Shown: one piece after another, positions 22,985 to 33,702 of the stretch | Layout of the letters: each line of letters starts with the position of its first letter | How positions within the stretch are numbered: position 1 is the stretch's first letter | From: Staphylotrichum longicolle | Taxonomy: Eukaryota; Ascomycota; Sordariomycetes; Sordariales; Chaetomiaceae | Direction: 5' to 3' | DNA: 64,000 nt | Assembly: GCA_019096155.1 (NCBI GenBank) | Contig: JAHCVI010000003.1 | Location: forward strand, 4,278,001 to 4,342,000 | Made by a program: the position numbers and the translations under genes | Notes under the pieces: generated by a model | Database searches by the model: none | What the model saw: the letters and a program-made list of their open reading frames with translations, nothing else | Told to the model about the DNA's origin: nothing

Positions 22985-25231
22985 CTAGAAGATTTCCATC
23001 TCCTCGACGTTCTTCTCCTTCCACATCTCCCCTTCCATCATCCCATAGACATAACAATCTCCTGTCAACTTCCATCCACTGCCCGACCTCTGCACCACAA
23101 ACGGACACGGACTCCCCTCCCACAATGCAATCTCGTGCCCAGGTAGGGAATTGTGCGGGACTAGGGCCAGCCTGCCGTCGTCCAGCTTCGCCATGGCGTA
23201 ATCCAAGGGTGTGATGAGCGCTGCGTCAAGCCACTTTGGTGTCGCCGGCACAAGGATGTTCCAATTCCCGTACACGGCGATGACCACCCAAAAGAGGCTC
23301 ATCGGCCTTAACCATTCCGGGACAGTGAAATACGCGTATCTCATTCCGATGGCAAGGCAAAGCTGTATGGCGGCCATGAGCGTAGGGAAGATACGGAGTG
23401 CGCCCTTGTGATGATCGTAGCTGAACCCGAGCATGAGCCAGTGTAAGTTAGGGAAGTATCGATTGAAGCCAAGGAGGTCCATCAAGCGGAGGAGCGGATT
23501 CCACCTAAGGGCATCACTCAGCGCCCTGAACTCGTTGACCATCTCGGTGATCAGGTCTTGAGGGGGTCGGTCGGTGAGCGGGTGGTGGAAAAAGTCGCAG
23601 CCACGCCGACCTTTCATCAGGGTTATAAACATGGCTGTTAAGTCATCGTCGGCTCTTCCCTCGCTATGCCGATGAGCCTCTGCCAGGCGTGCCCACTCTA
23701 GGAAGATAGCCAATGCGGTCCCCTTCTTGTAGGTGGTTACCGGCCACATGAGAAGACGCGGAAGCGATGGGTAGAAGAGAAGGGTGCGAAGAAATTGAGC
23801 AGTGGCTTCGCCGGAGAACTCGTTCCACGAGGCCGGGGGCCGGGGCTCCGGTATCCCTTTAGGGTGTTCGAGCCGTGCGTATTGATGGTGGATCTCCAGC
23901 GCTCGGCAGACGGTCGCGATCCGTCCGGCAGTCATGCCGCGGAGGACGAGTGCCCGTCCGGATGGCCCGTCGCGAAGGATCAGGGTCGGGCATTGCGAAT
24001 CCCCAGATGCCCGATAGCCCCGGTAAATCTCAGGCCTCGTGTCGCTCAAGCGATGGTATGGAACTCCGTTGCTCAACCCAAACCGAGATGGAGGTAATTT
24101 GGAGGCGTCGTATCCCCAATCAGGCACCCAGGACGGGAGATCCGGTTGTCTCGTCAGGCAAGCAGGTGCCAGGCAGTGGACCAGTAAGGTAAGGTCGCGT
24201 GTCTGTCGCAGCAGCGCAAACATGACCCTAGTATAACACTCGGCCGTCGATATCTTGTACAGATCATCGGCATCTCCGCCGACAAGTGCGCGGTCTTGAG
24301 GGGGTGCCAGGCCCAGCATCGAGTAAACCTTATCTCGCGGATCCGATGCCTGCGACCATCGAAACTGGACGAGAAGCTGTCCCAAGCTCGGTCCTCCCTG
24401 TCCTCCATAATGGTGAAAGATGCTCGTCAGGCGAATCAAGGCACGAAAGTTGGGGCCGACGTCCCGCACAACCCACCTCATACAGTGTTCCAGCATAAGA
24501 AGGAACTGCTTGAAGTCGGACCAAGTTAACCAGTGGTGCCCCGCCAGGATGCGTGCTTCTTTCGCGAGACACATTTCCTGGATGATCCACGCACGGCTCC
24601 AGTACGGCTGCCGGAAGACTTTTAGGAGACCATCCATGATGCCGGGCGAGAAAATCTCCCGGTTGCCGTCCCGAAGAGCGGCCCGGATGGCCATGGCCTG
24701 CAGCATGTTCCACGCCACATCTGGTGAATCGTCTGTCACCCCCGCCTGGGCCTTGATCCTGCGTCCGGCAACAACCCAACGTGAAGCGTAGAGTTTGCAG
24801 GCTGCAAAACACTGTTCAATGTTCCTGGGGAGGAGGGATGGCTCGAGCCAAATCAAGACTTCCTGGGCTCGGGAGTAAATATGGCGCATCAAGGCAACTT
24901 GGCGTGCCTGCTCGATCTTGTCGCGCTGATTAATACAGATGGCGTCGATCCAAATGGTAACTCCATAGGGGAATGCGGACTTGAGCTGGTCGAGCGCCGT
25001 ATGAAGGTTTCGGGTAACTTGAATCTCGACTCCGTTGCAAAGAATCGGAAGGGTGTCGTAGGCGTCCCCCCAGTGATAGGATAGCGCCTTGTACTTAGGA
25101 CATGTTGTCAACGGGGTGTTGTGGAGATTCCAGGACTTGTCGGCGGCTAAGGTGAGAAGACGGATGGAGGCGTCCTCTGTCCCTTGCGAGGGCGGAAGGG
25201 TCAGATTTGCGTAAAGGGTGTGTGAGGCCAT
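22985..25231 (-). CDS. HET-domain (heterokaryon incompatibility) protein
   Basis: Single open frame of 748 aa without introns. The N-terminal third is a HET domain. Its first block is YKALSYHWGD. The second is IWIDAICINQRDKIEQARQV followed by MRHIYSRAQEVLIWL. The third is WSRAWIIQEMCLAKEARIL, with the later DPRDKVYSMLGL. The C-terminal half has hydrophobic segments, LLFYPSLPRLLMWPVTTY, TLMAAIQLCLAIGMRYAYF and SLFWVVIAVYGNWNILV, suggesting membrane association. HET domains are TIR-like and trigger cell death when incompatible fungal strains fuse, though most family members are uncharacterised. The gene stands at the left border of the transposon island, a common place for fast-evolving genes of this type. 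Whether this copy acts in incompatibility cannot be told from sequence. Confidence 0.92.
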   Translation of the reverse strand: MASHTLYANLTLPPSQGTEDASIRLLTLAADKSWNLHNTPLTTCPKYKALSYHWGDAYDTLPILCNGVEIQVTRNLHTALDQLKSAFPYGVTIWIDAICINQRDKIEQARQVALMRHIYSRAQEVLIWLEPSLLPRNIEQCFAACKLYASRWVVAGRRIKAQAGVTDDSPDVAWNMLQAMAIRAALRDGNREIFSPGIMDGLLKVFRQPYWSRAWIIQEMCLAKEARILAGHHWLTWSDFKQFLLMLEHCMRWVVRDVGPNFRALIRLTSIFHHYGGQGGPSLGQLLVQFRWSQASDPRDKVYSMLGLAPPQDRALVGGDADDLYKISTAECYTRVMFALLRQTRDLTLLVHCLAPACLTRQPDLPSWVPDWGYDASKLPPSRFGLSNGVPYHRLSDTRPEIYRGYRASGDSQCPTLILRDGPSGRALVLRGMTAGRIATVCRALEIHHQYARLEHPKGIPEPRPPASWNEFSGEATAQFLRTLLFYPSLPRLLMWPVTTYKKGTALAIFLEWARLAEAHRHSEGRADDDLTAMFITLMKGRRGCDFFHHPLTDRPPQDLITEMVNEFRALSDALRWNPLLRLMDLLGFNRYFPNLHWLMLGFSYDHHKGALRIFPTLMAAIQLCLAIGMRYAYFTVPEWLRPMSLFWVVIAVYGNWNILVPATPKWLDAALITPLDYAMAKLDDGRLALVPHNSLPGHEIALWEGSPCPFVVQRSGSGWKLTGDCYVYGMMEGEMWKEKNVEEMEIF

Positions 25232-25878
25232 AAGGGACCGGGTATCGGGTCAACAGGTGCAGAAAGAATGCCAAACAAAAACCGGAAGTGGTGCAGTGAT
25301 TGATTAGACTCAAGGACACGGGGCGTGGTAGTAAAGGCACCAGTCCTGGCTACGTTACTCGGGACTGAGGCGAAGTCAGTGAACAGCCACAACCGAATCC
25401 CAACAAGGTCTACGCCTAGGCTCAGTGTCACGAGTGAGCACGCCTGAGAGTCTTGGCACCTAGCGAGACGTTCAAGCACGACCCGGATAAATCCACCGTA
25501 GCCTCCGCTAAATCTACCGTAACTAGCTACACTACCTCAGGCACGATGTATCGCCTCAAGCTAAACAAGCGTGCAATACCATCACTACCTTAACCCAATA
25601 CAATTTCTACAACGAAGCCATTGCTAATCACGCTGCCTATAATATAGGCGCTTTTCTCCAGGTATTGTAGTCCGTCTCCAGGCGTGAATTTGCCTACAAA
25701 CCTCCCCGCCCTCTCCACCAAACCATCATCCTGACTCCTAGCCTTCCAGCCCACAAGACGCGTTGGCGCATCGCCAGCCAAGGCTAGTAAGCAGGGCGTG
25801 TGGAGGCGGTGCGCGCCGGCGGTCTGACTTGAACAAACTTTACCTTACTAGGTATTTAAGTGCATTGGAGAGACCTTT
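25232..25878. other. HET upstream region and left border of the transposon island
   Basis: Composition moves from GC-rich to mixed. Sequences such as CTAAATCTACCGTAACTAG may be remnants of an older decayed repeat, but I cannot assign them. No gene is seen. Confidence 0.45.
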
Positions 25879-27585
25879 GTTCTTTTTTGCTTCGCCGACT
25901 CTACCACGGAAAGTAGTCCAATCGGCCTAAAAATAGTATCATTAGAAAGCTTTCGAAAAGCTCTATCTATTCACATCTGTTGTAGCTGCGCGCGAGCCGT
26001 TGCGTGGCCGTGGGAGGTGTAGGAGTTGGGAGGGCCTTCGCGGCGACTACGGTCGAAAAACCCCTTACCGACTTTGCTACTACGTGACTACTGACGTTAC
26101 TACTCTTCTATCGCTACCTACCTCGTCGTCGACCTACTTTTCTCTATTTTTGATCTACTTTTTCTATTGTTTAAGCTCCTTTTCGTTGCCTGGCTAACGA
26201 CTATTAACAATAATAACCTTTGAAAATCAAAAAATGTCAAAATCGATAAAACCTTTAAAAATAATAATGGCGACTACCAGCCTTGCTTCTAGTACCTATA
26301 ACTATCTAGTTATAGGCCTACTTTAGCGCGCTGCCCGGTATCTGCCCAAGCCTATAGAGGCCCCTAGAGCTACCTTATAGCTTAGAAAGGAGTCCTATAG
26401 AGAGCTCTTTGATAGTTTAGTAGCCTTAGTACTAGCCGAATAGCAGGGTATAGCCTAGGGCCTTGCAAAAGAGGTCTATACCCTATTTACGACCTTATAG
26501 CAGACGAACTACCTACTATAACCCACCAAAGTCGTTACTATAACTTACCTATAGAAGGTAGTTAACCCCCGTTGGACCTCTATTTCAACAAACAGCTAGC
26601 CGACTTCGAGGCCCGGCTACAGCGAAAGTCCCTACAAACAGGGGCTGGCCCTGGCCCAGAGGTTGAACGAACTACTCCGGGCCACTTGATCATAGAGGCT
26701 TGCAACAGAATCTACCACAGATTCAGGAAGTGGAAGGGCCGTGGCCTCAGGCCACAACAGGGCCCACAGCGACTTACACCTACTGACCAGGCCACTGTTA
26801 CAGTAAGTAAGTGGGCCGACCAGCGGTGGAAAACAGGGAAGAAGAGCCACAAGAGGTTGACTACCGACGAAGTGGTCGAACTAGCTTGGCAAGCCCGTTG
26901 GGAGGACCACAGAACCTAACAGAGGGCTAGCCTACAGAGGGCTGGCCCGCAGAGGGCTGGGCTACAGAGGGCCATAGTGCTGAGGATGGCCGACGAAGAC
27001 CCTCTAACCCTCCTTTTTACCGACAAAGCCCTGAAGAGGCACGACGGCCTTACGAAGGCCCAGAGCTCCCTACTGGCCCAGGCCCGTATAGGGGATATTG
27101 GCTTGCGGGACTACCTATTCCGGGTGACGGTCCCACAGGTGCCTACTCCCTACTGTGCCTGTGGCCAGGGCAAGGAAACAGTGGAGCACTTAGTGGTATG
27201 GTGTCCCGACCTACCGCTATAGAGGCCGTGGGAGCAACGGCAAATTCGGTCACGTAGAGACTTACAGACTATTTTTCGGAGGGGTCCCTGGGAATATTCG
27301 GCTTGTTCGGCAGGTTCTGGGTTGGCTAATAGACTCTGGTCGACTACTAGAGTATAGGCTAGCTAGAAAGCTAGATCTAGAAATGGTGGAAGGCTAGGCC
27401 CAGAGGCTAATATAGGGCCTCCGTTCTACTGTATTGTATTGGATTCGCATTATGGCTTTAGAAGGGTGGATGGAGGTTTTTACCCGGCCTATACGGTATG
27501 GTTTCCTCTGTACATAGCTAAGTAGAAGGATCGGCACACCTTCGGGTATATCGGTGTATGAAAATCTATCTATCTATCTATCTAT
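25879..27585 (+). mobile_element. LINE copy A: Tad1-like element with internal deletion
   Basis: The left part (25879 to about 26556) matches the 5' UTR and ORF1 start of LINE copy C (36682-37364). It carries many C-to-T changes, and the ATG-containing start of ORF1 is still visible near 26268. At about 26556-26560 it jumps straight to the 3' part of ORF2, matching copy C from about 41129 on, which is nearly unmutated. The 3' end is a TCTA microsatellite. Roughly 3.8 kb of the element is missing. Fragments of the ORF2 C-terminus (26572-26919 and 26977-27222) remain open, the second with the CCHC-type zinc motif CACGQGKETVEHLVVWC. Confidence 0.85.
27562..27585 (+). repeat. TCTA tandem repeat at LINE 3' end
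   Basis: About six ATCT/TCTA units close LINE copy A. The same repeat ends copies B (inverted, about 30603-30626) and C (42113-42129), so it is the element's own 3' terminus and replaces a poly(A) tail. Confidence 0.85.
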
Positions 27586-30500
27586 TATATCCCTACTATC
27601 TAATTCTCGTAGCGGTCTTAGTAATTCTTATATATCCCCTAAGTTTCCACTTGTAGATTTCCTTGATTAGTTACCTCTAATCGTTCTTATCGGCGATTGT
27701 TAGGCCGATGGTTCTTTCTTCTCTAAAGATTGCGTAGCATTCTTTAAAGTATTAGAGAGGATACCAAAGCGATCTATCTCGCTATTTTTAAAGCAATAGT
27801 AGTAATACTTTAGTTGGGTTTCTAAAGTAATCTAGTCTCCTACTTAAGATATCTGATTGTACATTTTCCAAGCCTTTTTTATAGTAGATAATAAAGTTAA
27901 ATGTAGAGAGAAATTCCGCCTAGCGGGTTTACCACTAGTTAAGTTCTTTCGTCGTAGTAAAATACTAGAGGTTCTTATAATCTATATATATTTATACCTT
28001 ATACGTTATACTACTAAGATAGGGCCTTTATCCTCTAAAAGCTTCGATGATTGCTAGTAGCTCTTTATTATAAATTAGGTAATTGAGCTATAGTCCTAAA
28101 GCTTCTTCGAAAAGAATGCTATAAGGTAAAGCCTCCCTTGCTTGTCCCATTAGCTAAGTTGCCCTCCGACTATATAGTCTAATATATTAGTCTTGACTTC
28201 GAATAGCTTTCTAGTGTTAAGTAATATAAGTACTAGGTCTACCGTGATAAGATCTTTAATCCGACTAAATATTTACTCCTATTCTTTTCCCCACCTAAAC
28301 TCGACGTCTTTTGTCGTCAAATAATATAGAGGGTAAGCAATATCTCCTAAGTTTTTAACGAATATTCTATAGAAGTTGACAAACCCGATAAATCCTCTAA
28401 CCTCTATTATATTAGTTAGCGTAGGCTATAACCTAATAGCTTTAACCTTACTTAGTTCTATTCCTATCTATCCTAGCAAAATTTCGAAGTTGAGGAAGAT
28501 TGTCTTTATAATGTAGAACCTTGCTTTTATCTTTATTGATAGAGAGTTTTTATATATAGAGTATATCCAATACTTGCCTTATATACTTCCTATACTCTTC
28601 GAATATTTTAGAGAAGATAAGAATATTATCTAGGTAATAGACTATAAACTTATCGAGGAATAGTCGGATCGTACAATTAACGACCTTCTAAAATATTATA
28701 GGTATATTTATTAGCCTAAATGGTATAATATAGTATTCGAAGTATCTATAACGAAATATAAAAATACTATCTTATTTATCCCCTTCTTTAATATAAATAT
28801 AGATATACGCTATTAGAAGATCGAGAGATATAAAGTATTATATACCTATTAGCTAATCTCGAAGTTACGAGATAAGTAGTAGTAGGTAGCGGTCCTTTAC
28901 TATTTCGCCGTTTCACTATTAATAGTCTATATATATCTTGAATTTTCTATCCTTCTTTAGTATAAAAAGGATCGGGTATTCTACTAGAGATATCGATTAG
29001 TCTAATATACCCTATCTTGAGATTAGCTTTAAAATATCTCTTTTAATTCGTTATTTTAAAGTTCGTTTGTATAGTATATCTTAAAGAACTTTAACTAGGC
29101 GTCTTCTTTAAGTTTGATTTTATAATCCTAAGGTCTATATTCTAGTAACCCTTTTATATATTTACCTTCGAATACTAGGTACCCCTAGTACTCTACCAGG
29201 ATCTTCTCTATTTTATCGTTCTCCTTTATACCTTGATAGTATACGAATTTACTGTTGGCTATAACTTCGGCTACTTCCTTTTAAGTGACCTATTCTTAGA
29301 ACTAAAGTCTATTATTGTCGACTAAGATAATAGTAACCTCTTAGTTAATCTATCTCTATCTATATCGTTCCTTCTAATAACTACTGCCTTTTCCTAAGTC
29401 TATAGTCTATCTACTACTATTTTATCTCCTATAGTAAGTCTTTAAAGTATATATACTTTATTATACTACTTCGTCGTAGTTTATCATCTATATTTCCTAT
29501 TATATTGATCAGATATAAGCCTATTATACCTCGGAGTTGTAAGTAGCTACCTCCCTTCTAACTAATATCGGAGTTGTAAATCCTATACTATAGGCGACCT
29601 AAGATTATATCTTTCTTAGCCCTTATATCTACAATATCGAAAATCACTATTATAGTCTTCTCTTCGACTATAATATCAAGTAGTTCCGTCTCGTACTATA
29701 CGATCTATATAGGGAATAGTCCTTTGACTATATATAGTTGCCTCTTTATCTTCTATAGGATTTGAAGTTAATTAACGAAACTTAGCGAGATAAAGTCGAT
29801 CTATAATCCTCTATCCACTAGTATAAATGCCTAGTACTATTTCTAGTATACTCTAACCTAAATCTAATCGTCTAGTTAGTCACTTTGTATAGCGGCTACT
29901 TCCATATAATCTATCCGTCTCTCTTATCTCGCTAGTTCGTTAGGTAGTCTTATTACTATACTACTACGCCGCCTCTTAGACCTCCTATTGGCTATCCTAG
30001 TAGCAACTATCCTCTTTCTAGTAGCATTTTTATTAATTTTAGTAGACCGTTATATATCCACTAGGAAGTCGTCGTAGGCCTTCTATTTCGCCTAGTTCTT
30101 CCTATACTAGTAGGTCTATCTTCGTTATAAAGGTATTAGTTTTATTCGGGCCTATTGTAGGCCCTAGAGTTATTTCCTAACTTTTGTTAAATCGAAGAGA
30201 TATTCCCCTAGGACTCTAGTTAGTCGTTCTCTACTTACTAAATAGCCCTCTTCCTATCTCGCATCGCTTTTTCTTGCCTTCCTTTATTAGTAGACTACTT
30301 CCTAGGATATACTTATACCTTACCTTAAGCTCTTCGAGCTACTTATTAATACTAGGATCCTTCTTAATTTTAACTCGTCCTTCTTCGTCTTTATATAAAT
30401 CAAGTACCCTAATAATTCTTTGAGGAATCTAGTAGTACTACTAAACCTTCTATTTAAAGTAGTAGAGACATATATAGTCGCTATATCCCTTTACTTCCTC

Positions 30501-30602
30501 TATATCTCGGTAGTACTTAGGCTATATCCTCTTAGGTATAATATAAAGGTACCCTTCGTCTATTCTATTAAACGCCTATAGGAGATCGGCGTAACTATAG
30601 CC
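27586..30602 (-). mobile_element. Decayed Ty3/Gypsy LTR retrotransposon, copy 1
   Basis: AT-rich, TA-dinucleotide-rich sequence with no long ORF. Reading the minus strand through stops still shows Gypsy landmarks: the reverse transcriptase box YLDD as YLDN near 28636, the RT-thumb/connection GFIGFVNFYR near 28370, the RNase H start FEVKTNILDYIVGGQLS near 28180, and NKELLAIIEAF near 28060. Order and spacing fit RT-RNase H on the minus strand, with gag-side sequence toward 30600 and an integrase side lost near 27590. The Asp-to-Asn and Gln-to-stop changes are C-to-T/G-to-A transitions, as produced by RIP. It is 3 kb long, so incomplete; no LTRs were recognised. Confidence 0.8.
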
Positions 30603-33600
30603 ATAGAGATAGATGGATAGATAGATTTTCATACACCGATATGCCCAAAGGCGTGCCGGTCCTTCTACTTAGCTATGTACAGAGGAAACCGTACCGTATA
30701 GGCTGGGTAAAAACCTCCGTCTACCCTTCTGAAGCCACACTGCGAATCCAATATAATACAATAGAGCAGAGGCCCTGTGTTAGCCTCTGGGCCTAGCCTT
30801 CTACCATTTCTAGGTCTAGCTTCCTAGCTAGCCTATACTCTAGTAGACGACCAGAGTCCATTAGCCAACCCAGAACCTGCCGAACAAGCCGAATATTCCC
30901 AGGGACCCCCCGAAAAACAGTCTGTAGGTCCCTATGTGACCGAATTTGCCGTTGATCCCATGGCCTCTGTAGCGGTGGGTTGGGGCACCACACCACCAAG
31001 TGCTCCACTGTTTCCTTGCCCTGGCCACAGGCACAGTAGGGAGTAGGCACCTGTGGGACCGTCACCCGGAATAGGTAGTCCCGCAAGCCAATATCCCCTA
31101 TCCGGGCCTGGGCCAGTAGGGAGCTCTGGGCCTTCGTAAGGCCGTCGTGCCTCTTCAGGGCTTTGTCGGTAAAAAGGAGGGTTGGGGGGTCTTCGTCGGC
31201 CATCCTTACCACTGTGGCCCTCTGTGGGCCAGCCCTCTGTGGGCTAGCTATATATTGGGTTCTGTGGTCTTCCCAACGGGCCTGCCAAGCCAGTTCGACC
31301 ACTTCGTCGGTAGTCAACCTCTTGTAGCTCTTCTTCCCTGTTCTCCACCGCTGGTCGGCCCACTTACCCACTATAACAGTGGCTTGTTCAGTGGGTGTAA
31401 GTCGCTGTGGGCCCTGCTGTGGCCTGAGGCCACGGCTCTTCCACTTTCTGAATCTGTGGTAGATTCTATTACAAGCCTCTGTGATCAAGTAGCCCGAGGT
31501 GGTTCGTTCGGCCTCTGGGCCAGCCCCTGTTTATAGAGACTTCCGCTGTAGCCGGGCCTCGAAGTCGGCTAGCCGTTTGTTGAAATAGAGGTCCAACGGG
31601 GGTACCCAAGCCTCTGTTGCCAAACACCTAGTGGGGGAGGTCTTGTAGGCACCCACCACTATTCGAAGGCTTCGGTTCTGGGTCTTCGTCAGGGCCTTCG
31701 CTGGGCCCTGTGGCTTGCTTGCTCCCCCTAGAGCCGTTGGCTGGTGGAACGTGGAGGCCCCGTAGGCTATAGCACTGCGGATGCATTTGGTATAGACCTC
31801 CCGAGCTTTGGATAGGCTGGGGCCCCACGTTTTGGCTGCAATCCTCGAAAGAGCGAAATCCTGGGTTTTTAGCTTCCTTTTCACCGCCTGGCAATGTGGT
31901 TTCCAGGATAGCTTCCAGTCAAGCCACACCCCCAAGAACTGGGCCGAGGCCACTAGCTTGACCACACTATAGCCATTGCCCAGTGGGTGGGCAAGGGCCA
32001 CAGGGTCTGGCCACTGCCTGTGGGACTTGTTGAAGTGTATCAATTCACACTTGTGGCCTGCAAAGGCCATTCCACGGGTAGATGCCCACTGTAGGCAAGT
32101 CTTCCAGGCCTTTTCCAGTTGTTGGACGTTGGCTTGGGGTTCCTCCCAAAGACTAGAAGGTTAGTATCGTCGGCAAAGCCTACTATACTAACTAGTGGGT
32201 GGTCCTGTTTTAGAGCCTTATATAGCGAAGCTATATAGAGGATAAAGAGGACTGGGGAGAGCGGTGAGCTCTGTGGAACCCCTGCAACCACTGGTATGTC
32301 TTCTGTTTTCTGGCCGTCGAAGTGGAGGGTAGCCACGCGGTTGGTCAACCAAGCCCTCACCCAGACCACTAGCCACTGTGGGAAGCCCTGTTCCCGGAGA
32401 GTGGCCAATAGCCGGGTGTGGTTGACAGTGTCGAAGGCACCCGAAATATCCAACTGTAGAAGGCTAGCCGTGGCTCGTTGCCTCCAAGCCTCTTGGACCT
32501 GGGCCACGACTAGTCGAATGGCTAGTTCAGTGGATCGGTGTTCCCGGTTACCCATTTGCTCGGTGGGTAATAGGCCATAGGCCTCAGCAGCCCTAGTGAC
32601 CCTTCGGGCTACTAAGGCCTCTATAACCTTCCCAACCGTTGGTAGGAGGGCTATAGGCCTATAGCCTGCAGGTGTACGGTAGGTTTCGGGTGTTTTTCCA
32701 GGCTTCTGTAGAACCACTGTCTTGGCTCTCTTGAACTTGCCTGGGAACCAGCTAAGCCGGAAGCAGGCCTCTGTAAGTACGGCCAATACCGTATACAGTG
32801 GCTGACCACAAGCCTTCAGTAGGCCAGTGGGTAGAAGGTCCTCGCCGGGGCCTTCCAGGGGCTGATTCGTGACAGCGTGGCTTCGATATCCTCTGTAGTG
32901 ACCTCTACCTCTATATCGAACCCTGGAACCCACTGTTGTAGTAGGTCTGGGTCCTCTATATCAGTAAGATCAGCCACTGGGCTAGGGAAGAACTTGGTGG
33001 CCAAGGCTTCGGCCTTTTGTTGGTGGGTGGTGAGGTCGTGGCCCTGTGTAGGGTCTTTGAGAGTCGGAAGCTTCGGGGGGTCCGGGGGGTTGAAGCTTCT
33101 GCAACGGGCCCATCGTTCCAGTGACCAAAGTAGGTCCGGGTGGTGGGTGGCCTTCTGAACAGTGGCCCTCCAAGCCTTCGTCTTCCCCTGATAGTAGTTT
33201 TCAGGGCTTGTAAGCTCTGGTTGAGCCTTCGTTTGTTGTACCCCGACGGGGCTACCCTGTGTTGCCTTTCGGCTTCTCTAGCCTGTTGCTGGGCCTCTTT
33301 GACTTCCACTGACCACCAGGGTGAGGCGTAGCCTCTGTTGGGCTTCTTCCGGGGGTGGCCAGTTCGGCTACCCTCTGAAGCTCTGTAATCAACTGATCGA
33401 AGGCCTGTTGTAGGCCCTGTTGATCCTGGATTCGGGCTTTGAGGCCCTGTAGCCCCGGGTCTTGCAGGCCCATTCGGAGTGGTAGGTAGGCCGCTTCGGC
33501 TTCCACGCGGCTCTCCTTCATCAGCTTCCAATTCCAGCCCTCTGGCTGGGCCTGTGGTAGAGGGGGCCCACTGGTATAGACTTCAAGGACCTGTGGGTAG

Positions 33601-33702
33601 TGGTCTGACTTCCCCCGGTGCTCTAGGCCATAGTAGGCCGTCGGAAGGCCCACAGTGGCCCAGAAGTGGTCAATCGTTGACGTGCGGCCCCGTTGGGTCC
33701 CC
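30603..33702 (-). mobile_element. LINE copy B: 5'-truncated Tad1-like element
   Basis: Inverted copy of the 3' 3.1 kb of the element (equivalent to about 39027-42129 of copy C), starting inside the ORF2 endonuclease domain. 5' truncation is usual for target-primed reverse transcription. It begins on the plus strand with the TCTA-type terminal repeat. It is GC-rich and only a few percent different from copy C, in sharp contrast to the AT-rich Gypsy remnants on both sides. Confidence 0.88.
30793..33702 (-). pseudogene. LINE ORF2 fragment (endonuclease end, reverse transcriptase, zinc motif), frameshifted
   Basis: Successive minus-strand frames carry the end of an APE-type endonuclease (GRTSTIDHFWATVG, GKSDHYPQ), then reverse transcriptase blocks (RPIALLPTVGKVIEALVA, LQLDISGAFDTVNHTRLL, VAGVPQSSPLSPVLFILY, and the FADD catalytic box). 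A C-terminal CCHC-type motif CACGQGKETVEHLVVWC follows. Frames change at least at about 33350, 32850 and 32130, mostly at short homopolymers that differ by one base from copy C. No RNase H domain was recognised after the RT. The RT/EN family placement is clear; the copy is not intact. Confidence 0.85.
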
